This document shows, piece by piece, positions 49,012 to 56,771 of a stretch of DNA of 64,000 bases (positions are counted from its first letter, which is position 1; each line of letters begins with the position of its first letter). Source of the stretch: JAXLYE01 sp046351595 (lineage in GTDB: Bacteria; Myxococcota_A; Polyangia; Palsa-1104; JAEUJZ01). Where the stretch lies: the NCBI GenBank assembly GCA_046351595.1, contig JAXLYE010000006.1, positions 620,001-684,000 of the forward strand, in the 5' to 3' direction. The notes under the pieces were generated by a model that worked only from the letters and a program-made list of their open reading frames with translations, was not told where the DNA came from and searched no databases. Both the position numbers and the translations under genes were made by a program.

Positions 49012-51315
49012 TCACGGCATCCCATTGATGCGGAGGTTGTTCTCGTTGGCGATCTTCTGCAGCTCTTTCACCAGTTCGTCCGCTTTCGGCCGAAACGCGC
49101 GGTCCAGCAGGGTCGTCTGGTTGACGAGCCCCAGGAGCCTACTCTTGAGCGGCTCTTCCGTGTCTGGCGCCCGCTTGAGCATCTCGTGCAGGGTCTTCCC
49201 AAAGGAATAGATGTCTGTCGACGGATCGACCGAGCTGGCATCATGGAATTGTTCGGGAGACATATACTGCATGGTCCCGACCGGGTCGCCGGCTTGAGTC
49301 AAGGTGTGCGAGTCCTTGAGCTTGGGCTCCTTCGCAACCCCGAAGTCGATCAGCACCACGCGCACGCCTTGCAGGTGGTTCTCGCCGGAGACAACCATGA
49401 TGTTGGAAGGCTTCAGATCCCTGTGGATGATGCCAGCCCGGTGGATCATCACGAGGGCAGAGCAGATCTGCTGCGCAAAAGAAAGGACTCTGGCGCTCGA
49501 TAAAGGAGTGTCCCTGTTCGCCAAGAGCTCAGCTAGAGACACTCCATCGATGTAATCCATGATCATGTATGGAATCACCACCTCGTCGGGAGGATACCAA
49601 CCGAAATCATTGATCTGCACGATGCTAGGATGCTTGAGCCTGACCAGCAGGCTCGCCTCTTTCTTGAACCGCTCGAAGAACTGGGAGGAGTACCGATACT
49701 TCGGCAGGAGGAACTTGATGGCGACTTGTCGGCCTATCTGTTTGTGTTCCGCCAAAAAGACTCTGCCCATTCCTCCCTCGCCCAGCTCGCGGACCAGGCG
49801 AAAGTTACCGACAACTTCACCAACCGCCAGGTCGGCAAGGGGATCCTGCGCGGAGCCGTACTGCGCCCTCTCGGCAAGGCTTGGATATTTGTCGTCCTCT
49901 TCGTCCAGCGAATATGGGAGTCCGCCTTCTGACAAACGGTCCACATCGGTGTCGGCAGACAGGTCGTCACGGCTCTCTTCCGCAACTTGCGGCCAGCCGC
50001 CGACCGCATCGACGAGGCGCCACCAGTCCTCAGGAGCGATCCGGTACGCCTTGGTCCCTTGCCCCCGAGAAACAGACAGAGGAGAAAGGATCGGCTCCGT
50101 TTCCGGGGACAGCCACAAAGGGAGCCGCGGCGGTACGACGTAGCGAAGCAGGATCCGCCGCAGGTCGGCCTGGCCGTGGGAACCCGGAACCGTCCAATAC
50201 TTGGCCGACTGCGGCAGATCTGGACGGACGTCCGGAGGCGACAGCGCCTCCGCGAGCGCGATGACACCACGCTGCCCGTCGGCGCCGCGCGTCCGCCAGA
50301 TGGCTATTCCATCGCCCGTGGCGATGTTTCCGGTGGGTACGGTCCACGCATCCACATCCAGCTCACGGATCGCGTCTTCGATACGGTAGACCATGGAGTT
50401 TGCCAGCAGGCCCCAGAACTGGCGGTGCGCAGGCAGGTGTATGAATTGCCACTTCTCTTCGCTGAGCCCAGCAAGCGCGCCCGGGCCGAACAGACGCTCC
50501 GCCCACCGCTTGAGCCGCTCCGTCAGCGCTGCCGAAGGAGCAAAGTCTGCCTCCAGGGCTCTGCGGATGGCGTTCTGGGAGAGGTGGCCGTCGAATCGTG
50601 CGCCCCCGGCTTTTCCTTCGCGAGCACGCTCGTACAATGGAAAGGACATGCGCTGATACCCGACGAACTTTCCAGGCCCGAACTCGTCGGTGCTGGGATC
50701 CCAGACCCAGTATTGCGTGGTGCGGCTCGAATCGCGGGCACGCTCGGGGAACGAGCTTGCGTCCCGGTTGAAGGTCTGGAGCGAGCGGGCGATCTCCTCG
50801 TGGTCTTGACAGAACACCAGCCCCTCGGACCGCAGGGCCTGTGCGAGCGCTGCGGCCTGCGCGTCCTCCGCGCGAGTCAGGCGGGCCAACAGGTCATCGC
50901 GTACGCGCTGTCGCGCCTCGGAAGCCGTGAGCTCGGGCAGCAGCTCTGGGTGCAGCTGCGCGGCATCCGCCATGCGCAGCAATTCCGTCCGGCTCTTGGG
51001 CCGCCGGTCCGGAGTCTGCTCAAGATGCGCCGGCTCACCCCGCAGCAACAATTCCCAGATTCGCGCCCCGCGGGAGAGATAGAAGAACGGCTGCCAGGCC
51101 TTTTCGCCGCCGGCGAGCCCCGCCCGTTGCAGCAGGCTGGCGAACCGGCGCTCGAACTCCGAGAACGGGATTCGTCCGCCGACCGTGACGCCCTCGTCGA
51201 GCATCTCCAGCACGACCGCGATGGCCGCCGGCATGTAGACCGGTGACTGCTGGTTGCGCTGGATTCGATTGAGGGCGTCGGACCAGGCCGACGGTTGGCC
51301 ACCTTGCTGGGGCAT
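49012..51315 (-). CDS. Hanks-type Ser/Thr kinase fused to a modified-base-reader-like N-terminal half
   Basis: 767 residues from ATG 51315 after GAGG. The C-terminal kinase (500-767) is intact: GEGGMG loop 512-517, K534, HRDLKPSN 631-638, DFG 657-659. Residues 1-100 (YMPAAIAVVLEMLDEG...FSEFERRF...WQPFFYLSRGARIWELL) resemble the N-terminal domain of HNH-type modification-dependent restriction enzymes. Residues 201-250 contain FGPGKFVGYQRM. Residues 320-440 (WTVPTGNIATGDGIAIWRTRG...VIALAEAL...LWLSPETEPILSPL...YRIAPEDWW) follow the EVE/PUA-like reader pattern. No TM, so cytoplasmic. Probably a nucleic-acid-sensing kinase. The kinase call is certain; the reader call is by pattern. Confidence 0.8.
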   Translation of the reverse strand: MPQQGGQPSAWSDALNRIQRNQQSPVYMPAAIAVVLEMLDEGVTVGGRIPFSEFERRFASLLQRAGLAGGEKAWQPFFYLSRGARIWELLLRGEPAHLEQTPDRRPKSRTELLRMADAAQLHPELLPELTASEARQRVRDDLLARLTRAEDAQAAALAQALRSEGLVFCQDHEEIARSLQTFNRDASSFPERARDSSRTTQYWVWDPSTDEFGPGKFVGYQRMSFPLYERAREGKAGGARFDGHLSQNAIRRALEADFAPSAALTERLKRWAERLFGPGALAGLSEEKWQFIHLPAHRQFWGLLANSMVYRIEDAIRELDVDAWTVPTGNIATGDGIAIWRTRGADGQRGVIALAEALSPPDVRPDLPQSAKYWTVPGSHGQADLRRILLRYVVPPRLPLWLSPETEPILSPLSVSRGQGTKAYRIAPEDWWRLVDAVGGWPQVAEESRDDLSADTDVDRLSEGGLPYSLDEEDDKYPSLAERAQYGSAQDPLADLAVGEVVGNFRLVRELGEGGMGRVFLAEHKQIGRQVAIKFLLPKYRYSSQFFERFKKEASLLVRLKHPSIVQINDFGWYPPDEVVIPYMIMDYIDGVSLAELLANRDTPLSSARVLSFAQQICSALVMIHRAGIIHRDLKPSNIMVVSGENHLQGVRVVLIDFGVAKEPKLKDSHTLTQAGDPVGTMQYMSPEQFHDASSVDPSTDIYSFGKTLHEMLKRAPDTEEPLKSRLLGLVNQTTLLDRAFRPKADELVKELQKIANENNLRINGMP

Positions 51316-51504
51316 GAAACAACCTCAGCGCAGGTGACGGCCCCGGGTCAAGCGCCCGAGCCACTTTTCCGGAGGTCGGAGCACCGACCCGCTCGCCGAC
51401 CAGCAACCGCTAGACGGCCCGCTATCCGGTCGCGTTCGGCAGTGTTCTATCAGCAGGCAAAAACTGGCACGATGCGCCCCGCGAAGGCGCATTCGAGGTC
51501 TGAG
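51316..51504. promoter_or_regulatory. divergent promoter interval, kinase / NERD gene
   Basis: 189 bases shared by the two divergent genes. Both ribosome sites are visible (GAGG near each ATG). No palindromic operator stood out. Confidence 0.4.
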
Positions 51505-52515
51505 ATGGCGACGGTGCTCGGTACAAGCGGCGCGTGGCGGCAGGTGTCCCGGAAGCTGCAGGGCCTCGGCGTCCGCGCCTCGCACCCGCGAGAGATCCGC
51601 GACGAGCTGGAGCGACAGCGCACAAGCTACGACGACCAGGTGGCGCGGCTGTTCGTTGAGGTCGACCAGGAGATTGCCGACCTGGAACAGCGGCTCCAGA
51701 GCATGCGCAGCGAGTCGGAATCGCGCATCGTCACACGGTGCTCTTCGGCTGAGAGCGAGATCGCGCAGGTCGAGCGGCAGATCGCGGCGCTGCAAACGGA
51801 GAGCGGCGTTTTACGCGGCCTCCTGAACAAGGCCAAGCTCTCGCTGGCCAGCGCGAAGAAGAGGAGCCTGGAAAAGGAACTGAATCGGTTCTGCAGCTCC
51901 GTCTACGAAGAGCTCGCGAGCCTGCAAGTCCGGGTCGAGCGCACCCGACGGGATCGCGACCTGATCGTGGACCAGCGGCGGCAGGATCTGGATCGACGTA
52001 TCTCCGAGCTGCGCGCAATCCTGCTCTCGGGAGAGCTGGCCGGTGCCAGCGCCGAGCTGGAGGTCATCGACGTGCTGTCCAAGCTGCCAGCCGACTGCGT
52101 CGTCCTGAACGATGTCCGTCTGGAGGCCGAGCGCTTCATGCGCTTCGCCGGACAGCCGCTGCAGAGCGCGCAGCTCGATCACGTCGTCCTGACGCCGCAA
52201 GGCGTCTTCGTAGTCGAGGTCAAGACCTGGAGCGCGGAATTCGTAGAGAGCGAGAACTATCACGATCCCTTCAAGCAGGTGAGCCGCGCCCGGTACTTGT
52301 GCCAGACCCTGTTGCGTGACCATGGGCTTGCGTGCAAGGTGCGTAGCCTGATTGCCGCGCTTGGGAAGATGCCGCCCAAGCGTCCGGACCAGTACGTGAA
52401 GGTCCTATCGATGCAGGAGCTGACCCGTTATATCTTGTGGTTCAAGGACCCGCCCTTGACGGATTTTGAATTCCGGGCGATCCGCAGGTTCCTGGAATAC
52501 CGGGTAAGCCAATAG
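51505..52515 (+). CDS. coiled-coil protein with C-terminal NERD nuclease-like domain
   Basis: 336 residues; ATG 51505 is chosen for its GAGG site seven bases upstream. Residues ~30-175 are a long coiled coil (DELERQRTSYDDQVARLFVEVDQEIADLEQRL...). Residues 176-245 match NERD: GELAGASAELEVIDVLSKLPADCVVLNDV with E184, QLDHVVLTPQGVFVVEVKTWSAEF with D225, E238 and K240, the PD-(D/E)XK catalytic set. Divergent from the kinase with 189 bases between starts. Probably cleaves or binds DNA. The coiled coil may allow oligomerisation. Confidence 0.82.
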   Translation: MATVLGTSGAWRQVSRKLQGLGVRASHPREIRDELERQRTSYDDQVARLFVEVDQEIADLEQRLQSMRSESESRIVTRCSSAESEIAQVERQIAALQTESGVLRGLLNKAKLSLASAKKRSLEKELNRFCSSVYEELASLQVRVERTRRDRDLIVDQRRQDLDRRISELRAILLSGELAGASAELEVIDVLSKLPADCVVLNDVRLEAERFMRFAGQPLQSAQLDHVVLTPQGVFVVEVKTWSAEFVESENYHDPFKQVSRARYLCQTLLRDHGLACKVRSLIAALGKMPPKRPDQYVKVLSMQELTRYILWFKDPPLTDFEFRAIRRFLEYRVSQ

Positions 52516-52565
52516 ACTCGGCAGGCGAGGAAGCGCCAACGCCGTGTCTCTGACGAGGGCTTCGT

Positions 52566-53288
52566 CTATTCCTCTTCCTCATCAAACTCTGATGCTTCGT
52601 ACGAATCTGCGGCCGGGTCATCAGGAGGCGCCTCGGCTTCCTGATGCCGTGCTTGCATGGCATACCAATACCTGAGCCGGCGTCCCATCTCCTCGGAGCG
52701 ACGCATATCTGATACGATGTTGATCCGCACTTGGTAAGGCGGGTTCGTGGGAATGACCGCTCCGCTGGGAAACACCCAGGCGATGTGGTACTCGCTCGCG
52801 AGCGGCACCCTCGGGATTTCAGGGGGCCGTAGCTCGAAGTAGCCGTGACGCGGTCGCCGTCCGTTGTAGCGGAGGGAACCAGCCACCGGTAGCCAGATCT
52901 GCAACTCCTTGCAATACAGCATGTATCCGATTGCCGAACGAGGCGGCTTGGCACTCTGGATCGCTCGCGCGTACAAGAACCGGTCGAAAGAGGGCCAGAC
53001 GTTCGCCAGATTCTTCTCAGTCGGCAGAGGCCCGTTTTTATACCTCCGATACCGTCGCTGACAGCCGCGAGTATCGAAGACCTGATCGTCGCGGGTGGGA
53101 CGAAATGGCGTGTCACATGCAAGACAGTTCCGGATAGCCCTCACACCCACAGTCTCGGATTCTTCGAGCAGTCGGGCAAGAGCGCCGGATAGCTCCGTAA
53201 AAACACAAAGGAATGCGGATCGCCGTAAGGATCTGCGCTTTCTTGAGCGGGCTCGACCCCGTGTGACTTCCTTGTCTCTAAACGTCAA
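52566..53288 (-). CDS. zinc-finger-like protein of unknown function
   Basis: 240 residues if the TTG at 53288 is used; in-frame GTG codons at residues 47 and 49 are alternatives, so the start is uncertain. CLACDTPFRPTRDDQVFDTRGCQRRYRRYK resembles the C..C...F....rFCS..Cr..yr zinc ribbons, but the third Cys is Asp (C55, C58, C76 only). Residues ~115-200 are beta-rich (IGYMLYCKELQIWLPVAGSLRYN...HIAWVFPSGAVIPTNPPYQVRINIV). The tail is acidic (EEEE). Convergent with the NERD gene. Confidence 0.5.
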   Translation of the reverse strand: MTFRDKEVTRGRARSRKRRSLRRSAFLCVFTELSGALARLLEESETVGVRAIRNCLACDTPFRPTRDDQVFDTRGCQRRYRRYKNGPLPTEKNLANVWPSFDRFLYARAIQSAKPPRSAIGYMLYCKELQIWLPVAGSLRYNGRRPRHGYFELRPPEIPRVPLASEYHIAWVFPSGAVIPTNPPYQVRINIVSDMRRSEEMGRRLRYWYAMQARHQEAEAPPDDPAADSYEASEFDEEEE

Positions 53289-53736
53289 TCGCGACGCTCG
53301 GCCTCGGGCCGATCCTCAGGCTGCTTGACTGGCTCGCCCTCGGTGCGCTCCTGGCCCTGTCTTTCATACGTCCATTTTCCCAATCTCCGGCGCAGGCCGA
53401 TGCGCCAATCACCCGAAGTTGTTCCTCTACGCAACACTTACGCGCTCCATAAGACGAGAAAAAAGGAGGGTACAGGAGTCGTCCTTGGAGGCGCCTGCTG
53501 TCCTGCCCGAGGCTCAGCTTTTAGGGCACGCCAAGCCATCGAGGCTGATTTGGGTGATCCAGGGCGTTGTGCTCTCGTGGGCTATTTCGGGTTGCATGCC
53601 GCTGCGCATGCAAGCTGTCGGGATTCTAGGAACCGCTCAATGGTTGCTCTCTGCCGGGCTCCAACCCGACCAGGGAACGGAGCGAGCGCCAGCCGTGGCC
53701 GAAGGAAGACAGCGCCGCTACGACAGCCGGATGAAA
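53289..53736. other. 448-base gap, no convincing gene
   Basis: Frames here are either shadows of the membrane nuclease gene or lack a start site and normal codon bias. AT-richer than average near 53450 (AGACGAGAAAAAAGGAGG). An 8-bp-stem inverted repeat lies at 53592-53613. Possibly debris from insertions. Confidence 0.4.
53592..53613. repeat. perfect inverted repeat TTGCATGC-6-GCATGCAA
   Basis: Arms 53592-53599 and 53606-53613, loop CGCTGC, 124 bases beyond the stop of the membrane nuclease gene. No T-run, so more like a protein-binding site or stable RNA hairpin than a classical terminator. Confidence 0.55.
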
Positions 53737-54870
53737 TCAATCGTGCAGTACCACGATGGGAGCCTTGGCCCCGTCGAGAGCGGCGTTCCAGCGCAGCATG
53801 ACGTCGCTGTACCGCTCCGCGCTGGTCCTCGGTGTCGCGGCCAGGAAGAACAGCACCGGGCCGGCGCTGCCCCACATCTTCGCGTAACACTCCACCTGCG
53901 AACGGGCGCGGTCCCGCTCTCCGGCTCCCTTGTCGTGCAGCGCGTATTTCAGCTCGATGGGAATGCATTGATCGACGAGGAGATCGACACGACGCCGCTC
54001 GTTGTTGCCCTCGATCCAGCGCTCCATGGCGACCTCGTACCGGCGCTCGCGCAGGAAAAAGGCGATGTCGTCGCGACAAGACTGCTCGTCGTAGACCGCG
54101 CGTGACGGGGTCCATTGTGCGAGATCCTGAAGCAGCCTTCCGACGAGGTCGCCGTGGAACGCGGCACTGATGCTCTGGTGACTGCGGGTGTCGCGCCGCT
54201 CGAGGATGGGATCGATGCCTGCGAGCGCGCGCAGGTCTCGTAGGGAGGCAGGGTGCTTGTTGCGAAGCTGCTTGCGCAAAAATGCCCAGCCCGCGAGGAG
54301 CGTCACGGGAATGGACACCCAGACGGCCAGCTTGAGCGCTGCCTGCTCTGCGCGCCAGACGCTTTCCAGCGCGGCACGCGGCAACGCCCAGATCTGCAGG
54401 CTGGGTAGGAGCGACTCGATCTCGTTGATCAGCTTCCACACGCACCAGCGGACGAGCCCCACCGCCCCACGCAGCGCCAGCACCGACACGCATAGGCCCG
54501 TGCCCAGTCGCGCGACCAGCGCAGGCCAGGGCTCCAGCTTCATGAGGCGCCAGTAGCGCGCTACCAGGCCGGTCGCGACGGAGACCGCACGCCGCAGGGA
54601 GAACCGGCTGAGCGCGCCGACGTCATCGTCCTCCATCGACAGCGCCAGGATGCGTCCGCCGATGAGGGACATGCTGAGCCACATGAACAACAGCGTCGCC
54701 AGGAAGGTGGCCGGCTCCATCCTGGCGGCGATGCGCTTGTACGGCAGGTACAAATCCCACATCGGCGCGAGGAAGACTTGTAGTACCGCGGCGGCGACGA
54801 ACAAGCGCACGCGGATCCCGTCGGCCAGGTAGTCAAACTTCAGTAGGTACTCGATGAGCCAGCGCTTCAT
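53737..54870 (-). CDS. membrane-anchored PD-(D/E)XK nuclease-like protein
   Basis: 377 residues from ATG 54870 with AGGAGGTGG upstream. Three or four hydrophobic helices lie at ~20-38, 53-72, 117-140 and 178-198; the rest of the protein is cytoplasmic if the N-terminus is inside. Residues 260-345 fit a restriction-type fold: E268-ish helix (DDIAFFLRER), RRRVDLLV with D296, PIELKYAL with E306 and K308, then VECYAKMWGSAGPVLFFLAATP. All catalytic residues are present. The anchoring suggests a nuclease acting at the membrane on entering DNA or in an abortive response. No named family recognised. Confidence 0.68.
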   Translation of the reverse strand: MKRWLIEYLLKFDYLADGIRVRLFVAAAVLQVFLAPMWDLYLPYKRIAARMEPATFLATLLFMWLSMSLIGGRILALSMEDDDVGALSRFSLRRAVSVATGLVARYWRLMKLEPWPALVARLGTGLCVSVLALRGAVGLVRWCVWKLINEIESLLPSLQIWALPRAALESVWRAEQAALKLAVWVSIPVTLLAGWAFLRKQLRNKHPASLRDLRALAGIDPILERRDTRSHQSISAAFHGDLVGRLLQDLAQWTPSRAVYDEQSCRDDIAFFLRERRYEVAMERWIEGNNERRRVDLLVDQCIPIELKYALHDKGAGERDRARSQVECYAKMWGSAGPVLFFLAATPRTSAERYSDVMLRWNAALDGAKAPIVVLHD

Positions 54871-54995
54871 GCGGACCACCTCCTGTAGAGGAGCCGGACC
54901 GTATGACGGCGGATGAGACTGGTGCAATAGCGCTGTGGCGAGGATCTGCAGGGCTCACGACACATGAGCGTCCGAACTGCCTGGACGTCCTCTAC

Positions 54996-56771
54996 TCAGA
55001 CGGGCAGCGGATTCAGTTCCGCCAGCAGGCGCAGCACCGGCGGATCTTCCAGGACCAATAGGCGCCGCACGGCGTCGACGACCAGGCGGTCGATGCGCAG
55101 TCCCCGGTGCTGCTCGCTGCCGTGAGCGACGGCGTTGCGTAGCGAAACGAGAGTGTGCGGTCTGCCTTCGGAATCCAAAGGGAGGGCACCGCGCATAAGA
55201 CGCAGCGGCTTGAGCAGCGCATGGACGATGGGCGCGAAGGGCTGCAGGCTGTCTCGGCGCCTGACCAGCTCATCCCTCAGTTCCTGGTGCTTGCCGGTCC
55301 TGCGGTCCTCAAGCACATCCTTGAGCAGAGCAACAAGCTGGCCCAGCGTCAGCCGCTCATTCGGACGGTACGGCTCGACGACCCGCAGCCGCAGCTCTCG
55401 CTCGATCGCGGCGGCCAGCACCTGTACCGAGCGTGAGAGGTCATCCACCGCGCTGCTGTACGAGACGTCGGCCTTCACCAACTCGTGCTGGGTCTGCTCG
55501 GAGAGCCGCTCGAAGCAGCCCGGCAGCAGCCGCTTCTGCCAGCGCTGCAGCGACTCCCTCCGCAACCTCTCCGCCCACACCCAGAGGTGCTCGGCGGCCC
55601 GTCGGCGCGTGTCTCGCTCGGCGAGGAGCTGGGGCCAGCTCATCTCCTGACCGCGCAGGCGGTTGTGGAGGGTCAGGACCTGCCCTTGCTCCTCCTCGGT
55701 CCGGACGACCTTGCACGCTTCGTCGAGCAGCACGTCGGCCTTCTGCGCCAGCTCGTCCAAGCGCTTCTGCGCCAGCTCTCTGATGCCGGCCTCCCGTCGG
55801 AGCGGCTCGTACAGCTTGTACCTGACCTCGACCGATTCACGAAGGTACTCGAGCGCCTCACCGTGCAGGCCGGCGTCTTCGCACAAGGCAGCCAGCCCCG
55901 CGAGGATGTTGGCGCGCTTCTCCGGATGGCGTGCTTCCTCGCCGCAGAGCGCGAGCGCTTCGGTGAGCAATGCGTAGGCCTGGGGCAGCTCGCGCTGCCC
56001 GCGCAGGAACATGGCGAACCGCTCCAGCGCGTCCATCAGCCGCCTGGGATGACCCACTTCCCGACAGTGCCGCAGCACCTCTGCAAACAGGTGCCGTGCC
56101 TTGGTCGCCTGACCGAGCCGGGCGGTGATGCGGGCCTGATGCAGCTCGGCGGCGAGCACGCGCAGGACGTTGCCGGACTGGCTCGCCAGCTCGGCCTCTT
56201 CAGCGTACTTACGCTGCGCCAGCACCCAATCCTTGCGAGACTCGGCCGTGCGCGCGACCAGCCCGCGGGCATTGGCCTGGCGATTCCGGTCGCCTTCTAT
56301 AGTCGTCAGCTCCTCATAACGGGCATACAGCTCGTCGGCGCGATGGCGCTGCCCGAGCTCGTCGAGCAGCGCTCCGAAGTTTCCGAGCAGCCGCATCCGC
56401 GCCGCGCGATACGGCGGCGCCTCGCTCTCGACCAGCGCGCGTTCAAAGAGCTGGTAGGCTTGCAGCAGCTCTCCCTTCTCGCGCAGGGTCGCGGCAAGGT
56501 GATTGCAGATCAGCAGCTCCTTGAGCTTGTCGCCGAGCCGCTGCGCCAGCTCGCGCGCCTTCTGCAGGGCGGATACAGACTCGTCGTACCGGTGAAGTCG
56601 GTAGGTGCAGAGGCCGACGTTGCGCAGCTCTTCCAGCTGCGCGGGCAGATCCTGGCGCTGCTTGGCCTCTTCGAGCGCCTGGATGTTGAGCTGCAAGGCC
56701 TGCGCGAAACGACCCTCGCGATACATTCGATGCGCCTGCGAGACGGCTTCTTGATCAGTAGATGCCGACAT
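54996..56771 (-). CDS. TPR-repeat protein with HEPN-like C-terminal motif
   Basis: 591 residues from ATG 56771, which overlaps the stop of the methyltransferase gene (TGATG). About eight TPR units cover 1-330 (AHRMYREGRFAQALQLNIQALEEAKQ; YDESVSALQKARELAQRLGD; KGELLQAYQLFERALVES and so on), followed by a helical region. At the C-terminus SLRNAVAHG contains R545-x4-H550, with Asn after Arg: the HEPN ribonuclease signature. Similar RNxxxH motifs also occur in non-nuclease HEPN-like domains. Last gene of the coupled operon 54996-61778. May be a sensor/effector scaffold. Confidence 0.65.
   Translation of the reverse strand: MSASTDQEAVSQAHRMYREGRFAQALQLNIQALEEAKQRQDLPAQLEELRNVGLCTYRLHRYDESVSALQKARELAQRLGDKLKELLICNHLAATLREKGELLQAYQLFERALVESEAPPYRAARMRLLGNFGALLDELGQRHRADELYARYEELTTIEGDRNRQANARGLVARTAESRKDWVLAQRKYAEEAELASQSGNVLRVLAAELHQARITARLGQATKARHLFAEVLRHCREVGHPRRLMDALERFAMFLRGQRELPQAYALLTEALALCGEEARHPEKRANILAGLAALCEDAGLHGEALEYLRESVEVRYKLYEPLRREAGIRELAQKRLDELAQKADVLLDEACKVVRTEEEQGQVLTLHNRLRGQEMSWPQLLAERDTRRRAAEHLWVWAERLRRESLQRWQKRLLPGCFERLSEQTQHELVKADVSYSSAVDDLSRSVQVLAAAIERELRLRVVEPYRPNERLTLGQLVALLKDVLEDRRTGKHQELRDELVRRRDSLQPFAPIVHALLKPLRLMRGALPLDSEGRPHTLVSLRNAVAHGSEQHRGLRIDRLVVDAVRRLLVLEDPPVLRLLAELNPLPV

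Noticed and set aside
53325..54105. Plus-strand frames with a hydrophobic stretch (RLIWVIQGVVLSWAISG)
   Set aside because: They run antisense through the membrane nuclease gene and have poor start context; probably GC-rich shadow frames.
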